A DNA stretch of 64,000 nt from the NCBI RefSeq assembly GCF_910592395.1, contig NC_088309.1:6636501-6700500 (forward strand). The letters run 5' to 3'. Made by a program: the position numbers and the translations under genes. The notes under the pieces were generated by a model. The model did not search any database and had not been told where the DNA came from. It saw only the letters and a program-made list of their open reading frames with translations. Of the stretch, positions 1 through 14,800 are shown piece by piece (position 1 is the first letter of the stretch; every line of letters begins with the position of its first letter). The stretch is from Lineus longissimus. Taxonomy: Eukaryota > Nemertea > Pilidiophora > Heteronemertea > Lineidae.

Positions 1-1558
1 AACAAGGCTTCGCTGTGAAAAAACAACAAAGGTTGAAGGATTTTAATTTGCTCTGATGCATTCTTCATCATCATTACCACAATATCAAAACAATAAGTAA
101 ATAAAAGATCAATGGATAAAAAAGATAACTAAGTGATGAGGTTATCATAACTGTAATGGAATTGGAACATTGTTTCATCAGGTTTAGACTTTTCATGGGA
201 ACATGCTTGATGTGTACATTTCTGGCCAGTGTTTAAACGAAATTGGCATATGTTCAATATGTTCCTTGTCTTACTGTAGAATGTTTTTTGAGGGATGGGC
301 ACTTTCCAAATTTTTTGAGGGGTTTTTGAGGTCAGGTTTTAAGGTGTCTTGCAGTGGGGATTATCACTGTCAAATTCAAAAAAGTTCTCCTGAAATCCCA
401 TTGAGGCCATTGTACTTGTTGTACCAACAAAATGAATGTTTTATATTTTCTAGCCCATTCTATCAACAGATGGCCAGCCGATGTGATGTGAAAAACTTAT
501 TCATTTCGTGAGCCACTTTCTTGTGTGATTCACGGCCCTCTTAACCCTTCTGACAGCGACAATACAATTGTACAAATTGCCTAGCTCGTACTTGCCACTC
601 ACATTCTCAAAATCGTCCTTCTGCGTAGTTTTCTGGCCGTCGAGCATGATTGTGCAACTCCCAATCAGGATGTATTGTGGGATGGAAAACGCAGAATCTG
701 ATTTGATCACAGTGTGAAATTACCATTGACTCAGAGTCGAAATGTTGTGCCGGGTCGGGAATTCAATGTTTGTACAGATTTTTTTCTCGCGGATCTGATG
801 TAATATTGAGGCCACCATTACGTTATTACGATGTGTGCTGGTCATGCTGATTCCTGATAAGGTTTGATTGAATATTTTTAACGATCGCCGGAACGGGAAT
901 ATTTTTACATCGATTGGGTAATCTTGATGAAGAAGAAGACGACGTTTCATTTAAGCAAAGTCTTGAATGTGCAGCTTAAAGGCTGGGCTTTTTACACGCA
1001 AGGATGCATCCTCCATTTTAGATTCACTCTTCAGTTAAAGATTGCAAGAGTGGTATCAATCCAAAGTTTTGTCTGCACTTCAACCATTTCAGATGAAAGC
1101 TTGCTTGACAATTTTAACGAAAGTTTCCTTTGGAGAGAGTGGGTGGGTGGCTCACTGTGTTGTCTATACTTAATGGGCTATATTCCCTTGTCAGGCCATA
1201 CTCTGTATCTACAAGTAGATACCATTGTGGAATAAATCCACACATGTAGTTTGTTGTGCATGCTGTGTACATCCATGCTCATCAAAGTATTGAGATTGGG
1301 ACAGCCCACTATGTGTCGGCCATTACAAGAGCTCGCTCAGTGCTTGTCCTCCCAGTATCTGTTGTGTGTCAGGGAAAGCCGATAGAATCGGGTCCATAAT
1401 TGAATTATTTAAAATGCACCGCTGACTTAAGTTTGTCATACTGATTAGGGTGTAGGGATGAGTGCTGTATGTTGTCAGCTAGTATTATGTATTCAGAGGT
1501 GACCGTTTTGGGTGCGTGTAGGATTTGTACTCGGGAAGCACATGTAAATTTTCTGCCA

Positions 1559-1720
1559 CAGTGAAACCTCCATTAGTGGACACCACAGTATTAAAACACC
1601 CTCTCTATACAGGATGCTAGTTTTGGACTCAAATTGGTTGTTTCCATTCAATTTGACCTCCCTAATCAGGACACCTCTCTAAAGACTGCACCCGAGAGTG
1701 TCCTTCCTTACCAAGCAGAT
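1559..1720 (+). mobile_element. MITE copy A (pogo/Tigger-like ends), decayed
   Basis: The left end CAGTGAAACCTCCATTAG and the internal segments (ATTGGTTGTTTCCATTCAAT and the CTAATCAGGACACCTCTCT block) match the other copies of this family in the window. The right terminal repeat is degraded beyond recognition. Confidence 0.8.
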
Positions 1721-4700
1721 ATATTGGTACTGCCATAGTGTGTGAAAAAATGTCTGACCCTGTCACGGCCAAAATGGGCTGGTTTAGGGCAAGAATGATT
1801 AGAAATGGTATTAAATAAACTCTGAGCGCCTGGAGGAGTGGAATGTATATGTCTTTAAGATTACCGTTACCAAGAGTGTGTCATTCGACAATCAAAGGCT
1901 GTGCCTTAGACGGAGGAAATGTTGATTCTCCTTGTTGAGTAAATGACTACGACCAACAGTCACTACACAGACTAAAACAACCCTCATTTAAAAATTGGCC
2001 AGTATGTTGAAGTTAGGGTCCTCTCATGTACATTATCATCTTGTTGATCAAACAAATGAAACTTACCAAGTTGGTTAATACCTACAGTAAAGAACTTGGG
2101 ACATTTCTCTTCCTTGTTTTCTTAATTATCATACCAAATACTGGCTCGTGGTATCCATCAAGTCTTGAAATGATCAACTGGGTGGGATACTTATCCCCTG
2201 TGCGATCCAAATCTTTTTACGTTCGAAAAGTTACATTTGACTAAATATACGGGAGGAAGTGGCTCAAAGAGTTGGAGGTGTTTACAGAATTAACACTTCT
2301 GAAAGGTTTTGGCACCTGAAAACTGTACTCCCAGCCCCGGAATTGCACCTGCTCTGCATGTGGATGTGCGGCGGCGTTATATCAGGTTTACGCCGGATAC
2401 CATTGAGAGCGTAGGCGGGCAATGTGATCTCAGAGCCGTACATGTATGTCAAGAAGACCATCCCTATAGTCCCTGTCACACTCTCCAAAACTCGAAATAT
2501 GAGCTACCAAACAACCTGGATCAGACTGACAGTCTCTCGGCGAATAAGCTACTGTCGCTGCCAACTACAACGTAACTATGACAACATGACGACTGTAATT
2601 GAAAGGGCAGCTGCGATTGGTTAACTTAAAATGGGCCGTCGCATTGTCGTGGTTTCATTGCAGGTTGCAGCAATAAAAATTGCTTGTTTGCAGAGTACGA
2701 TTCTGTACTAAGTTTAATAAGCCAGACAGACCAATTGTACTATTTTCTACCAATGTCCTCTAACACTTGATGCAGAGAGACTGTTGAAGAGCTTGCTTGC
2801 TGTGCACAAGTCTCGCAATCTCCTTCTCCCGATGAATTATTCACAAAAGAAACAAACGGTTATTTTCTTTTTCAAGGAAAAGCCAACTGTCGTGTCTTCA
2901 ACAGAAAACATCAATTACCACAACTGAATTATGCATGATGTGCAAGCAAAAATGTCCGAAGGCATTGATCTTTATTTTTATGTGGAAAATTGCAGAACGA
3001 TAATGAACACTGTACAAAATATAAGGATATTAAAAGGAAATGTCAGCTGAGTAAATCACTTGCAAAAGTGCCAGCTAATTTCCGAATATGAAACAGTTAG
3101 CATGGTATAGTGCTATTCTGCAAAAATGGCTATCTTTTACCTAACCGCTTCTGGCAGTTACTGTGAATTAATGCATTTTCCTGGTGTTTCAATTCCTTTT
3201 CTTCTGGGACAACTGTCTAATATAACGAATGACTGTCCGATCCTAAGACACAAATTCTCTTTTCTCTTCCCATCAAATTTTTCACGGTATGCACTCATTA
3301 GCACCAGTTTCGAAGAGACGTTTTCACTCTCGAGTAATTAGCTGTGATTTATCAACACTATGTTGAAAAGAGACAAGAAGGCTGAAAAGCTTGTTAAAAC
3401 TGACATCTATTTGCCTTATTGGATCAACTCGGGAAGAAATGGCTAAATTAGGTTTAGTAGTCAGTCGTAGAGGTTGGGCTGGAATCTCATATTGTGGATG
3501 TATATTGGGACCCTCAATGATGTAACTGATTTCAGAAAAATATTTTTGTTAGGTTGTTGAGAATGTGTATGGTGTAAGCGAGAAAGTGTAATTTTGAGGC
3601 TGTAAGTGAAAAGATGAAAGCCATGACTTTCATGTAGAAAAATTCAGTAAGTTGTCTGTTCTTTATCATTAGGTGTTGCCAACACTGTATCTCCGTTGTT
3701 TCAGCAACAATTCTTCGAATAAAACGCTCACGGCTTTCAACCATTCTCTTGTTTACGTACCTCCAAACCAAAGTGTGCCGGTATTTCTTGCCCGATCCTT
3801 ACCACATGTGCAATCGCTTCGAACCTTTATCATATATCGATTGGTAAAGGTTTATTATATCATACACATTTCGATTAGTAATTTCTTAAGTCAGAACCAA
3901 TTCTGCCTCACCTCCTTGGATTATACCTTGTGCTGTACCTCAACTTCTGGCCTACCTTCTGCTCATCAGGGCTGAGAGATTACGCCAGCATCCTGAGATA
4001 AACGGATGTTGTGCGCTGATGAAGATCTCAATGCAATTATTCCTTCATGAGTCTGGTTGATAAAAGCTTGACCACGTGTTGCTCAGAGGTCAAACATTGT
4101 ACCTGAAGCGCCCTGCAAATGAGCAGTTTTGGTTGCCTCAGAGCTGCTCACATGCCAATCTAACAGTGTTGTGCGTAGGCATCCCTCCTTCAGAAAAGGA
4201 GGAGACTTTGGAATTGACTTGCACTGCCGATAAATCGGTATAGGCCTGCTCACTGCACTTTTAAACTCAGGCAGTCAGTTTTAATGATAGGCCATTGGTA
4301 ATGATAGGCCAAGAGAAAATGCTGTGAGTTCTTGTCCTTCTTCATTCACCTGTGTTACGATTGGTGTACCCCAGAACTGTAGGTTTGGTGCCAGTTGAGT
4401 TAGGGTAGTCGGCCACGTGACTCTCTACGTCTTCTGCGAGTTGGATCAGCCAGATTGGTTCTTGATAGGCCACAGCTTTCATATGGTTAGCTTCCCTTTC
4501 AACCAATTCCATCTACTGACTGATATTTTGTTGTGGTTGCTGATCCTTTAAGGGGTTTGTCACAAGAGATGTCAGAATCTCATCTTCACATTTCCATTTC
4601 CTATCAAATTGTAAATTTTAGGAGAGAAATTTATCCTTCAGAGGTACTCTTACCCCTCACCATTCTAAATAGTTGTTTGTATGCGACCCATCCTAACTTA

Positions 4701-5730
4701 CGGAAAATTGCTAACATGAATATAAGGATGTGGTCTTAGCCTTAAATTATCGTTGCCTCAAGTGTTTTTCTCGATGCTTTATCCATAAAAGAAGTTCCAA
4801 AGTATTCTCGTTATTGTATTCCCTCTTTTGAGGTTATCGAGAATACACAGATGACATTTTCTTTCCTGAACCCTTCAGCAAACTGCTAAATTCTTGCACA
4901 CGTTTCATTTTGCGGAATTTGCAATTCAGCCAAGTTTGCTATATTTCTTGTTGGAAGAACCGAAAGAAATGTCGGAGTAACCGAAGGAAACCTTCGCTGT
5001 TAGAGAGAGTCGTCCATTCTATCACATAATGATGTGCACTTACCAAGAGTCGAACCCATCACCTCGGAAGTGACTGGCGCTGATGTGAATTACCACTGTC
5101 TGATCACTGCACCAATCTATAGTTTGATCAGGGTGAACTTGAAACTCCTGCGATGCATCCCAACACTGGATAAGGCTTATTTCCCGCCAAGGTCTATGAG
5201 AGGGTGATGCTCATCATGCATCTTTTATTGTGATTGGGTTCCTTTAAGAGTCGTCCTAATCAATATAGGTGTCATTACCAATGCCATTTTATCACCAACT
5301 CGTGGCCACTAATCCCAGCCTACAACTTCGTATTGATGGAGACAGATGCAGTTTTGTTGTTAATGATGGCGGATGACATTAATTCCCCAGATAGTTGGCA
5401 ATCTGAGAACTTTTTTGATACATTACCCCGGCAATTGTCTGGGAGATTATGGCTTAAGACATTCTGTTGTGGATTCTGGCACGAATAGCCCGACTGAGAT
5501 CCCTTGGCTCAAGGCAATGGTGATGGCTGGAAAGCAACTTGTAGGATGTTCCTTTTGATCCAACTTGTGTGCTCTTTGGCTTAAGCCTTTCTGCTAACGA
5601 GCGATCTTAAATTCATATCATTCATAAAGACTTGTCTTTATGAATCCTTGATATCAGTAAGTATTGTGGTTATTGTTTTGGGATCATAAGTCGTGCTTAT
5701 TTGAAATACGCCAATTTTAAGCCGAAGTCA

Positions 5731-5810
5731 ACCTCATGGTAGCTGTATTAACCTCATGGTAGCTGTATTAACCTCATGGTAGCTGTATTAACCTCATGGT
5801 AGCTGTATTA
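5731..5810. repeat. 20-bp tandem repeat, four exact units
   Basis: The unit acctcatggtagctgtatta is repeated four times without a mismatch, followed by a partial fifth unit (accta). Perfect identity points to recent expansion, and the copy number is probably polymorphic. It lies in non-coding DNA. Confidence 0.97.
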
Positions 5811-8167
5811 ACCTAAGTTGTAAGTGTTTGAATGGAGGATTAACTTTCCAATGGGTTTTACTGATGTTGCATGGAGAGTTGATGATTGATGAGATGGTGT
5901 CGGAGGCATTCAGAGATTTCCCTCACTTTGACTGTGTTTATTTTCTAGTGGTGTCATTTAACTTGGTTGTTTGTGCCTTCAATCATTAACCAACACAGAA
6001 AACACAAACATTATCCCCAATTGATCGCACAGTGTTATAGATTGCATCGCAATTAAATCAAGAATCACTTAATGATAATGTTGGTGAAATTTACAGTATA
6101 TACAAAGCGTGCATCTTGGCCCATTAGCTCGGAAATCATGCTGAAAGCGACCTTCTCAATCTAAATACTAGGAAGGCCTTGATTTACCTGTTTGTATTGC
6201 GGAAGATTTCTCTACCTAGGTAATGATCAATTGCATATGCATCCTGGACCACACAAACTCCGCTTCACCAGCATCATTTATTCACTGGATTTCCGACCAG
6301 TTATGTCCGTTGCCTGCGGGCCTTTAGCGGGGAATCACTCATCTTCAAACTCTCCTTGGGTCATTAAACTTTCCAAAGGCTGGAAGTCAATGTGTTAGTG
6401 CTAATGAATGGATAAACATTTAGCAAAAATCTTTGTTGTTGACATTCATTTGACATTACTGCCTAGATATCATAAAAATTCCATCTGAGCAGCTCCTTTT
6501 CAAAGAAAATAACGGAAAAAATTCGTAACAGTTTTATCATTGCAACAAAACATCGATATGATGATTTTATAATTGCAACATTGATAAATGATCGTGAGAT
6601 AATATTCTCCTACGCACTTAACTGCCAAATATTTCTTTGTTGTCTATTGTTTTGGAATTTGAGGCTTGTAATTGATGGAATATCATGTTTAAGTGATTCT
6701 AATAGACCTGAATTTGGTGGTAAAGAAAGAGCTTGAAAACTTCTGAATCCAGCCTTATTATGTATAGGTTTTAAAAGTCACTTTGGAATGATTTGTGGAC
6801 TAGAAACAATACTCATTCATTTGTATTATCTATATTCTTTGAAAAAAATTGAAATTTATGCTCTTTTTCTCTCTTAGAAGATAGCGCTTTCGAATCACCA
6901 TGCATCCAAACATCATCACATCCAAACAAATAGCATCATAACAACTAAATGTGATATATTCTCATCTCTGCGAGTCTCATAACGCAGCATCGAGACAAAA
7001 ACGCCCAGCAAATCCATCGGCAACAAGAATGAAGAGTAGATCATCGACTTGTGCAAAAAACAGCAGTCGAGTGATCTCTCGATAAATTCCATTCATGTCG
7101 GCGCGCTTTCCAAGATATGACTCGTTGTGAATGTCAATGACGCAACATCTGTATAAGTGCGACTCTCTCGTGTATTTCTATGTCTTTCCAAGCGAGAAGA
7201 AGAAGTCGATGGGTATGATAGCACACTCATCAACTATCTTGTCTTATAAGTACACTTAACCCTTAAGAGTGCCACTCAGAGGAAGCGATGCGGGGCTCCT
7301 TGGGGCTTCTGAAGATGTCTCTCATTTCTTGCTTCAGTGATAGTCTGTCATGTTTTTTCAATACTATCAGCTAGAATACTGTCAACCGTAACATTTTTTT
7401 GAGACTTCTATTTTACTTTTATTTTCACGATGATCAGGAATGCACGATCAAATGCAAACGTAAAAAGTGTAAAACTTTCAACTCTAATGCATTACATAAC
7501 CAGTTAATTTTTCAGCAATATTAAGTCTATCGCCAAGTGAAAATTTCACAAACCCGCCAAATTTGAGTGTCACACAAAATTTCAGGGTTTAGAGTGAGGC
7601 TTAATCGCTTTTGTTGGGTGATTGATACACTGCAAAAAAGTTCTCACTTTGCAGCAACATTTGCTTTTTCCCTCTCAACACTTGAAGCTAGTTCTCTCCA
7701 TTGCCTCCAAGGCTCTCTCTTGTACAATAGACCTGCTGTGGACCACGTTGTAAACTAGCAGTGGAAGGAAAACAAAATTCAGTTCAGTTTGTGTTACAGA
7801 GCGTTTATCCTTCTCCAATTTATGTCTTGTTTACTTTGGAGTTTCCCCTCAGGGATGTTTGGTCAAAACCAACACGGAACTCTTTCATGATATTCACTGA
7901 AATGTAATAGAATTACAAAATGTGGGATATGTTGGGTTTTTTAGCTGATGTACTTTGCTGCCGTTGATGTATATGAGTATTTTCAAGATGGCCATGATGA
8001 GTTATGTACAATGTAGGTCATATGAAATTTCACTTTATTTCAATCATTGAAAATTTTTATGATCAATCAGCATGACTGGAGTTCGGTTCGAGGCTATTTT
8101 AATCGGGTCATCCACATGCCCCTCTACATTGCATATACTGCATGTGATTCTGCTGGTTTGTCCTTTA

Positions 8168-8183
8168 CCCCCCCCCCCCCCCC
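8168..8183. repeat. Homopolymer run of 16 C
   Basis: Sixteen consecutive C in non-coding sequence. The length in this assembly may be unreliable. Confidence 0.95.
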
Positions 8184-11100
8184 TCCATGCAATCAGCAAC
8201 TGTGACCGGTCCCCTTGCAGAAGCCACTCTAGTACTCCGTCCAAGCTAAAACCTTCCTCAAGTGCATCTCAACGACACTCCACACTCCTTCACTTTGAAA
8301 TTCTCTATCAGCCATTGATGAGGATGCCGAGATGAAGCTGGGCCATTCTGCCTGTTCGCTCACTGATTGGTTTTTGGCGTGTCCTGTCAGTGTCAGTCGA
8401 ACCTGAAGCTAATAATGCTAGTCCTCCTAATTCTGTTGGTATTCAGTTGATGGTGTGCATTTGAATAAGAATCTGTCAATTAGATCATTTGGGGAAAGAT
8501 GACCGACACCTCGGTAATTGAGTCTTCTATCACTCCAACGCATGGCCTCCGCTCTCCAACGCATGGCCTCCGCTACACATATTTAACATCTTAACCCATG
8601 TAATGCTCAAACTCGATTTTTTAAATGTCTGGCAAGTTGCTTTATCTGTTGGCAAAGCCAGGGCATTGCGATAAAAGTCACATGTTTGGGGGCCACATGG
8701 GGAGAAAAAAATAATGATTTTCATGCCAAAACCAATTAGTCGAAGACAAATAAATAGGGAACTATGACAACATTGCATAAAGGAGGTGTGATCGACTGGT
8801 TCCCATCCAACAGAAACTGCCCGGTAATGGCAATATTGTTTCACTCCCTGCCAATTTCCTTCTTAATTTAACCCCATCAAACATTGATGGTTAGTTATGC
8901 CAGGGGACGTGTTCTAAATCGTTCTGACGATAAAGTTTCTATGCAGTTTTTGCTACAGTTTTAACCCAACTAAAAATGATGAAACTAAGGTAGACAAAAT
9001 ATATCAAGCCATCTTTGTTACAGCGGTCCAGAACAACAAATGAGCCGGTCCCAGATGATTAGATTTGATTGAACTGGTGGAATGATGCTGTCATCGGTGT
9101 ACACAGTCTATCTATGATTCATTGACTATTCCTGTTGCGTTGATTTATCTCACTGGCACTTAAGATTTGGCTTGCTGGGGCTTCTTTCGCTGATGAGATC
9201 ACAGACAGTGTCCACATGCAATCTGACGTGGAGATATTCAACAGTTGTCAAATTCCATTTTCGAGCAATATATAAACTGATCAATTTAGTAGGTACGGAA
9301 TCCTCAGGATGAGATTTGAGTGTGATGAATTAGATGACATGTATACAATCTCTTGAATGACCTTTCATTGCTCTTGCAGCATTTTGGTAAAGGATTTCAC
9401 AGCCTTAATCAAATATTGGTCAGAGGTACTGGGAGAATGGTTCTGTGGTGGAAACTACACTGATACACACTGAGAGCAGATGAAGCAGATGCAGATACAA
9501 TGGAGACAGATGAAGAATTGACATCAAAACACTCAGCCTGGCGAAATAAATTGGGTTTATCAGCAACTAGTCTCGACTATCAATCATCTACAATCATCTA
9601 AATTTCCCTATGTCACATCCATTCTTCATAACTTAGAACATTATTGCTTTGCCTTTCGTTCTAAGGTTATGTCTGATTCAATTTGCAAGTCAAATCTCTA
9701 ATGAGGTGACACCAGTTGCTTGGTACGGAGGCTGCGCCATGAGACACTGCATCGTCACCAGCCTTGTCCATGTACGGGAAGCACAGGACTTCCGCGTCAA
9801 AATTGAATTATTCACAATAAGACGCGACTGAGGATCCTTGGGAATACCAATCGTGGTGAGGTCTAAAAACGGGAACTGTGTCTTCTGTGCGTGGATCTAT
9901 TGGGTGAAGTGATCAAGGCTTGATTAACCCATTCTCTCGTAAGTTATATTCCTTGGGGGCTGATGGGACTGTACTTTTAGAGGCTGTAGGGGAGTCCTGC
10001 TTTACCTGATAAGATGATCCTCCATCTTTCATTGGCTTGATGCTCAAGATGTGTTCAACAGGCCATGGGCAAATTCATCTATTTCATTCCTGTTGCAGAT
10101 TTGCGTTTACAGCAACCTGTTATAAAAACTTATTCGTATTTGAAATATTGCCTGGATGATGAGGTCAGTGCGTGAATACATTGCACAGTACACTTTGACG
10201 GCTTATCACCGCATTTGAAATTCTGCTGATTTCTCGAGGGACAAGCTGTTCAGCGAGATTATAATCAAAGCTCCAGGCCATCGCTGCAGCCGGTACTATT
10301 TGACAATCTCTTGTCAGTCACAGGCACAGCTTTTGGAATCCAGCCCAAGTGAAGTTGAGATACATCGCTGTACATTTTCCTGTAGGTCCATGAGTGAATT
10401 CTCCATGAATTCAAAGAATTGATAGCTTGAACTTGGAAACATTTCAGCCTGTGATTATTTCCTTACTTTGCTGTACATTTTCCTACAGATTCATGTGTAA
10501 AAAGAGCATGTTTTCTAAGCAAAGATGGGGTGAAACCTTTATCTTTCTATTCGCCTGATGAGTTCGCATATCTTTCTGGTTTTAGGTGATACCAACTGAT
10601 TTATTCTCGGGGACATTTTATGAGTCAGTATCTTCCGGGCCGTAGCTCCCTCGGCATTCTGGAACAAAGGATGATATATTTAGTTATATACTTATCTGTG
10701 AATAGTAAATTTAAAAACTATAATAAAATGATTTTCTAGGGAATCGTTTAGGAAATTGCCAAACTTTTACAGTACTGGAAGGATTTAGTGCTTGACAAAC
10801 CAAAGATCAAACCAGACATATTCATTTCAGTTCCATATTTGATCGCAAATAAACAAAGGTTAATACAAAATTGAAAATGACTCTTGTATCACCAACCAAG
10901 ATAACTTCATTTCTTGCTCTGAAACGTATGAGTCTGTGATGTGAACTCAGCATGGAGGTTATTCTACAATATCACAAATCATAGTTTGCAATTATTCGAG
11001 GAACAAAATAACAAACATCTGATCAAATTAATTGTGTTCTCATCAGTCCTTGAAGTTTATTCAATGCGATATTGTGTCGATGTGTGATTTCTCACTGCAA

Positions 11101-11570
11101 ATAGTAATTCCGCAGAAGCCAAATGCAGTTGCTTGCACATCCATCTCTCTATTAGAAACAATCACTGATTAAATTTGATCAATTTTCATCACCCTAGTTG
11201 AAATTCAGACGGAATTGAATCTGTTTACATTGGTTAGCATCAATCATGAGCTTTTTTCGAACGCGGTAGACTTTTACTAGGATATTTCTTATTTCGTGCC
11301 GCTTAAGGCTACAATAGGCGCCAAGCTGTATTTGCATCATTTTATAGATTAAAGTACATGTAAGTCGAAACGTGGAGGTGGAGATGAGTATCATGATATG
11401 ACGTGACATATCATGATAAAGTGTATGCTTGGAGCAATAATAGAAATGTTACAGGCCTACAAGGGTGTCTCATCTTGACCAAGAGAATTTTACAATTGTT
11501 TGATGTATTTTGTGGATTATTCATTGAAGTCACTTCAAATGCGGAGGTTGTTGCAATATCTGATTTAGAA

Positions 11571-11825
11571 GAACTGTGTTACTCTATCTGGATGAATTGT
11601 GTATTTCTCTATGAAGATGAACTGTGTTACTTGACCTGGAGGAACTGTTGCTCTGTCCAGAGGACAGTGTCACTCTACCTAGAAGAACTAATACTGTGTC
11701 TAGAGAAGCCTTGTTAGCTTTCTTGAGGAACTGTTACTCTTTCCAGAGGACCTGTTGCTCTATATAGAGGAACCATATCTACTGGTACTGTGTTACTCAA
11801 CATAGAGACTGTGTTACTCTACAAT
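11571..11825. repeat. Degenerate tandem repeat of roughly 25-30 bp
   Basis: Variants of gaactgtgttactctacctg recur about eight times (for example at 11,571, 11,626, 11,731 and 11,809). The diverged units share a GAACTGTGTTACTCT core followed by TGGA or AGAG. The array leaves a short open frame on the plus strand, which I take to be a by-product of the repeat. Confidence 0.7.
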
Positions 11826-14800
11826 AGTACTACTCCTTCAGTCAGAGAAATTTGTCCGGCAGTTGACCGATGTGCCACGTCTTCAGCATGATATAATTTC
11901 TCCTATAATCTGATTAGTGATGTCCCGCGGTCCAGCCCCAGATAATTAGGTCCTCTAGAATATGAAATTCCCTGGTCATTTCCTGCCCAGTGTCTTATAC
12001 TCCTTCATCAGGTCATTTACTGATTACGAGATAATGAACCAACTTTTGATCTTGCGAATTACATCTTAGGTCAATCCTAATCAAATGACCAAAGTGGATT
12101 TTTTCATCTCCTGAAGGAAGATGTAGTATAGTTGCAGGGAATAGACAATAGAATTGGTTAGTTTTTTGTGTTTCGTCTCTGACCCTTTATGATTGTTTTT
12201 CAGTCGTTTGAATATCTTGTTCGTTTTCCTGACTTGACCTTCATGTGTGGCTCCAGATTGGCTGAGCTCGCTAATTTTTGGAATAAATCAGCAGATCGAG
12301 GCGGGAATAGCGCTCAAGCGATGTTATCAGATCTAAAGCGTTAATTCTTGTCGGGTACTGAAAACTTCAAAGGCTACTTGTTGTATTTTGTGACGAGAAA
12401 ATAATCAAGTCTACGATCTGGCTCCAGAAGTCTGACTCGCAACTTGTTCAACGTGATTTGGCGTTGTGATTCGATCCTCGTGGTGTTAAGGCCTAATACC
12501 CAATTTTGGGCCAAGCGGCTTGAGTTCCATACCATAGGAAATGTAATGGTGGAAAGATTAAGAATTTTAACCCTTTAGACTTGATTTGAAAAGTCATAAT
12601 ATCATTAAGGGTTATTTAGTTCGCCAAGAGATAAAGTGTGTCTATATAAGATTCGTCCTGGCCTTAGCATGTTGGATCAACAGTCCTCTGACTCTCATAC
12701 TCCATCAAACTCCAACTGAGATTTATGGCAACATGGTGACCCATCCAGAATGGGAACAAAAAGGGTTAAGGGATCCCATATGGTACCACGTTCTCTTCCG
12801 ATGAAATATTCATGTCAAGCGCTGGTGTGCCAAATGGCCGAGTGGCTCTTCCTGTGAGACGATCGCCAAGGTATGAGCCGGGGAATCCAAACAGCCCACA
12901 TGAAACATGCCGCCGTTTATTTTTATCGCATCGTCCCTTGTTGCAGTTGCAGAAAGCTGCAAGCATAACCACTTTATGGATTAGATAAACATGCACAGGG
13001 CACTTGTGGGATTTTAAATGCACACATTAGCGGCAATCAGCCATCCTATTGTTGCACGACAATCGTTGTGATCTTCTTGACAATGCGTGTTTATTGGTCG
13101 GCGGTCGCTGTAAAGGAAGACCCCAAGGGTGAAGAAGGGTCTTAACTACTGTCTGTTTGTCCTCAGTTGTGGTGTGTCATCGCTGCTTTGACCCTTTGTA
13201 GGGTTAGGTGAAAAGGGAAGGCACGACGGTATGCATATACTGTAATGTAACACGTCTGTGCAGTCCATCATGTCATGGGCATTCTGTAAACTGCATAATT
13301 GTTCACATACTTCCTCTTTAAGAGGAGCAACCAGATAGAGATAATGCTGGGACGTCCGGTGTAACGTTTTGGAGTGTTTCCGTTCCTGAGTGTTTCCTCT
13401 CACTGTTTGGGAACATTGAAAGGCAGATTGATAGATATTTCTCTGCATCCCCCTTGAAAAGTCATAATCTGCCTGTCGTACCTGGTGCTTCACTGATGCG
13501 AAGCAGGACGGATGTCATTTTTGACTTGGACTTCATTTATTTGTGGTGCCAGCCTGGTACCAATTCAAACTCTCACAACTGATCCTCCTTTAATTTTGTT
13601 GCTAATGATACTGTTTCTCACAAAAACAATGAATATTTGTGATGTTTTTCTGTCAATTAATTTCGTTGCTAATTAGTGTCAGATCCTCACATGATTGGTG
13701 GCTATGAAGTTTGATACAGGGATTAGAATAAATCTCAGGCTTGATGAATAATTTGTGAAAAGCGAGCGATTGTAGATGAATGCATCTCTCGGGCCTCGTT
13801 ACAAAGTGCTGTGGAGACGCTCTGCATTTGAAGATACGGTTCTCTCTGACGATTAATACTCCTGCAACTCCTTGGTGATTAGGATAGTTGTTCTAATAGT
13901 TGGCATAATCTCTGAATTTGAATTGTAAAATTTTTCTCCCAAAGTTATTTTCTGTTAGCCAAATGCTTTAAGGGGCTTTGGATGTACAGGTATATACCAA
14001 TGTGGGCTGTATTTAGAATTCTATGCAGGCCCTTCACACACCTGTTCTTGAAAAGCCCATTGAATTTTGCTTTCTAATTTTACCACAAAAACTTCAAGTA
14101 GTTTCTAATCTGTTTTCTCCCCTAAAAAGCAAAGCAAAAGTTTCCTTTGGTCTTTTGCTTACCCCAAGTTTTAAATCTTTCCTGCGCAATCCAACTTACC
14201 TTTGATCACCGAAGTTGAAAATCCTAAATGCGATAAACTCAACTAAGCAACGAAAATTTGAATAGGATAAAAAATCACAATGCTTTTAAACTATTTGAAT
14301 GGTCGAGTTTTTTTAGAGTGTTTCTTATGCTGTTCAGTCTACTTGTATATACTTCAGATCAGTCTTTGAACTTCCCAAAGGTATAATACAATAGTGGTCA
14401 TCTCACGAGTGTTGGCTGTGGCCCTGTGGATGGTGCAGCGAGACGTGTACTGCACCTCAAGTTCAGACTGCTGAGTTTAAGGAATTGATGCCGAATTAGA
14501 AGTATGGGTTGTCTCACCAAACATTGCGAGGTGGAGCTAAAATGTAGCTCGAAACCAAGGTAGCAGCCAAGATTTGGGGCGAAATGAGAGTTCCACCTAA
14601 GCGGTGTTGGCTGAAACAACCAATATAGACTTTTAGGTACCAAGTATCTCAAAAACTAAACAATGAAATTTGATTCAACCATAACTGCTGTGGTCAAATC
14701 AAGGCACATTAGGCCCAGAGTGCATTGATCTTTGAGAACTTGAAGCTGATTCATTTCTGGGAGTTTTTCATGAGAGGTTCCCTTCAGAATTCAACTCTTT

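Noticed and set aside
2282-2624. Overlapping frames on both strands, tested as the missing ZNRF3-like ectodomain exon
   Set aside because: None of the frames resembles the PA domain or the segment expected before AKRAI, and flanking splice sites are poor.
11403-11717. 104-codon plus-strand frame
   Set aside because: Its second half is the degenerate repeat at 11,571-11,825, and the first half has no support.
12766-13023. Minus-strand frame with GLFGFPGSYLGDRLTGRATR
   Set aside because: The composition looks coding-like, but there is no paired acceptor and donor in phase with any neighbour and no family match.
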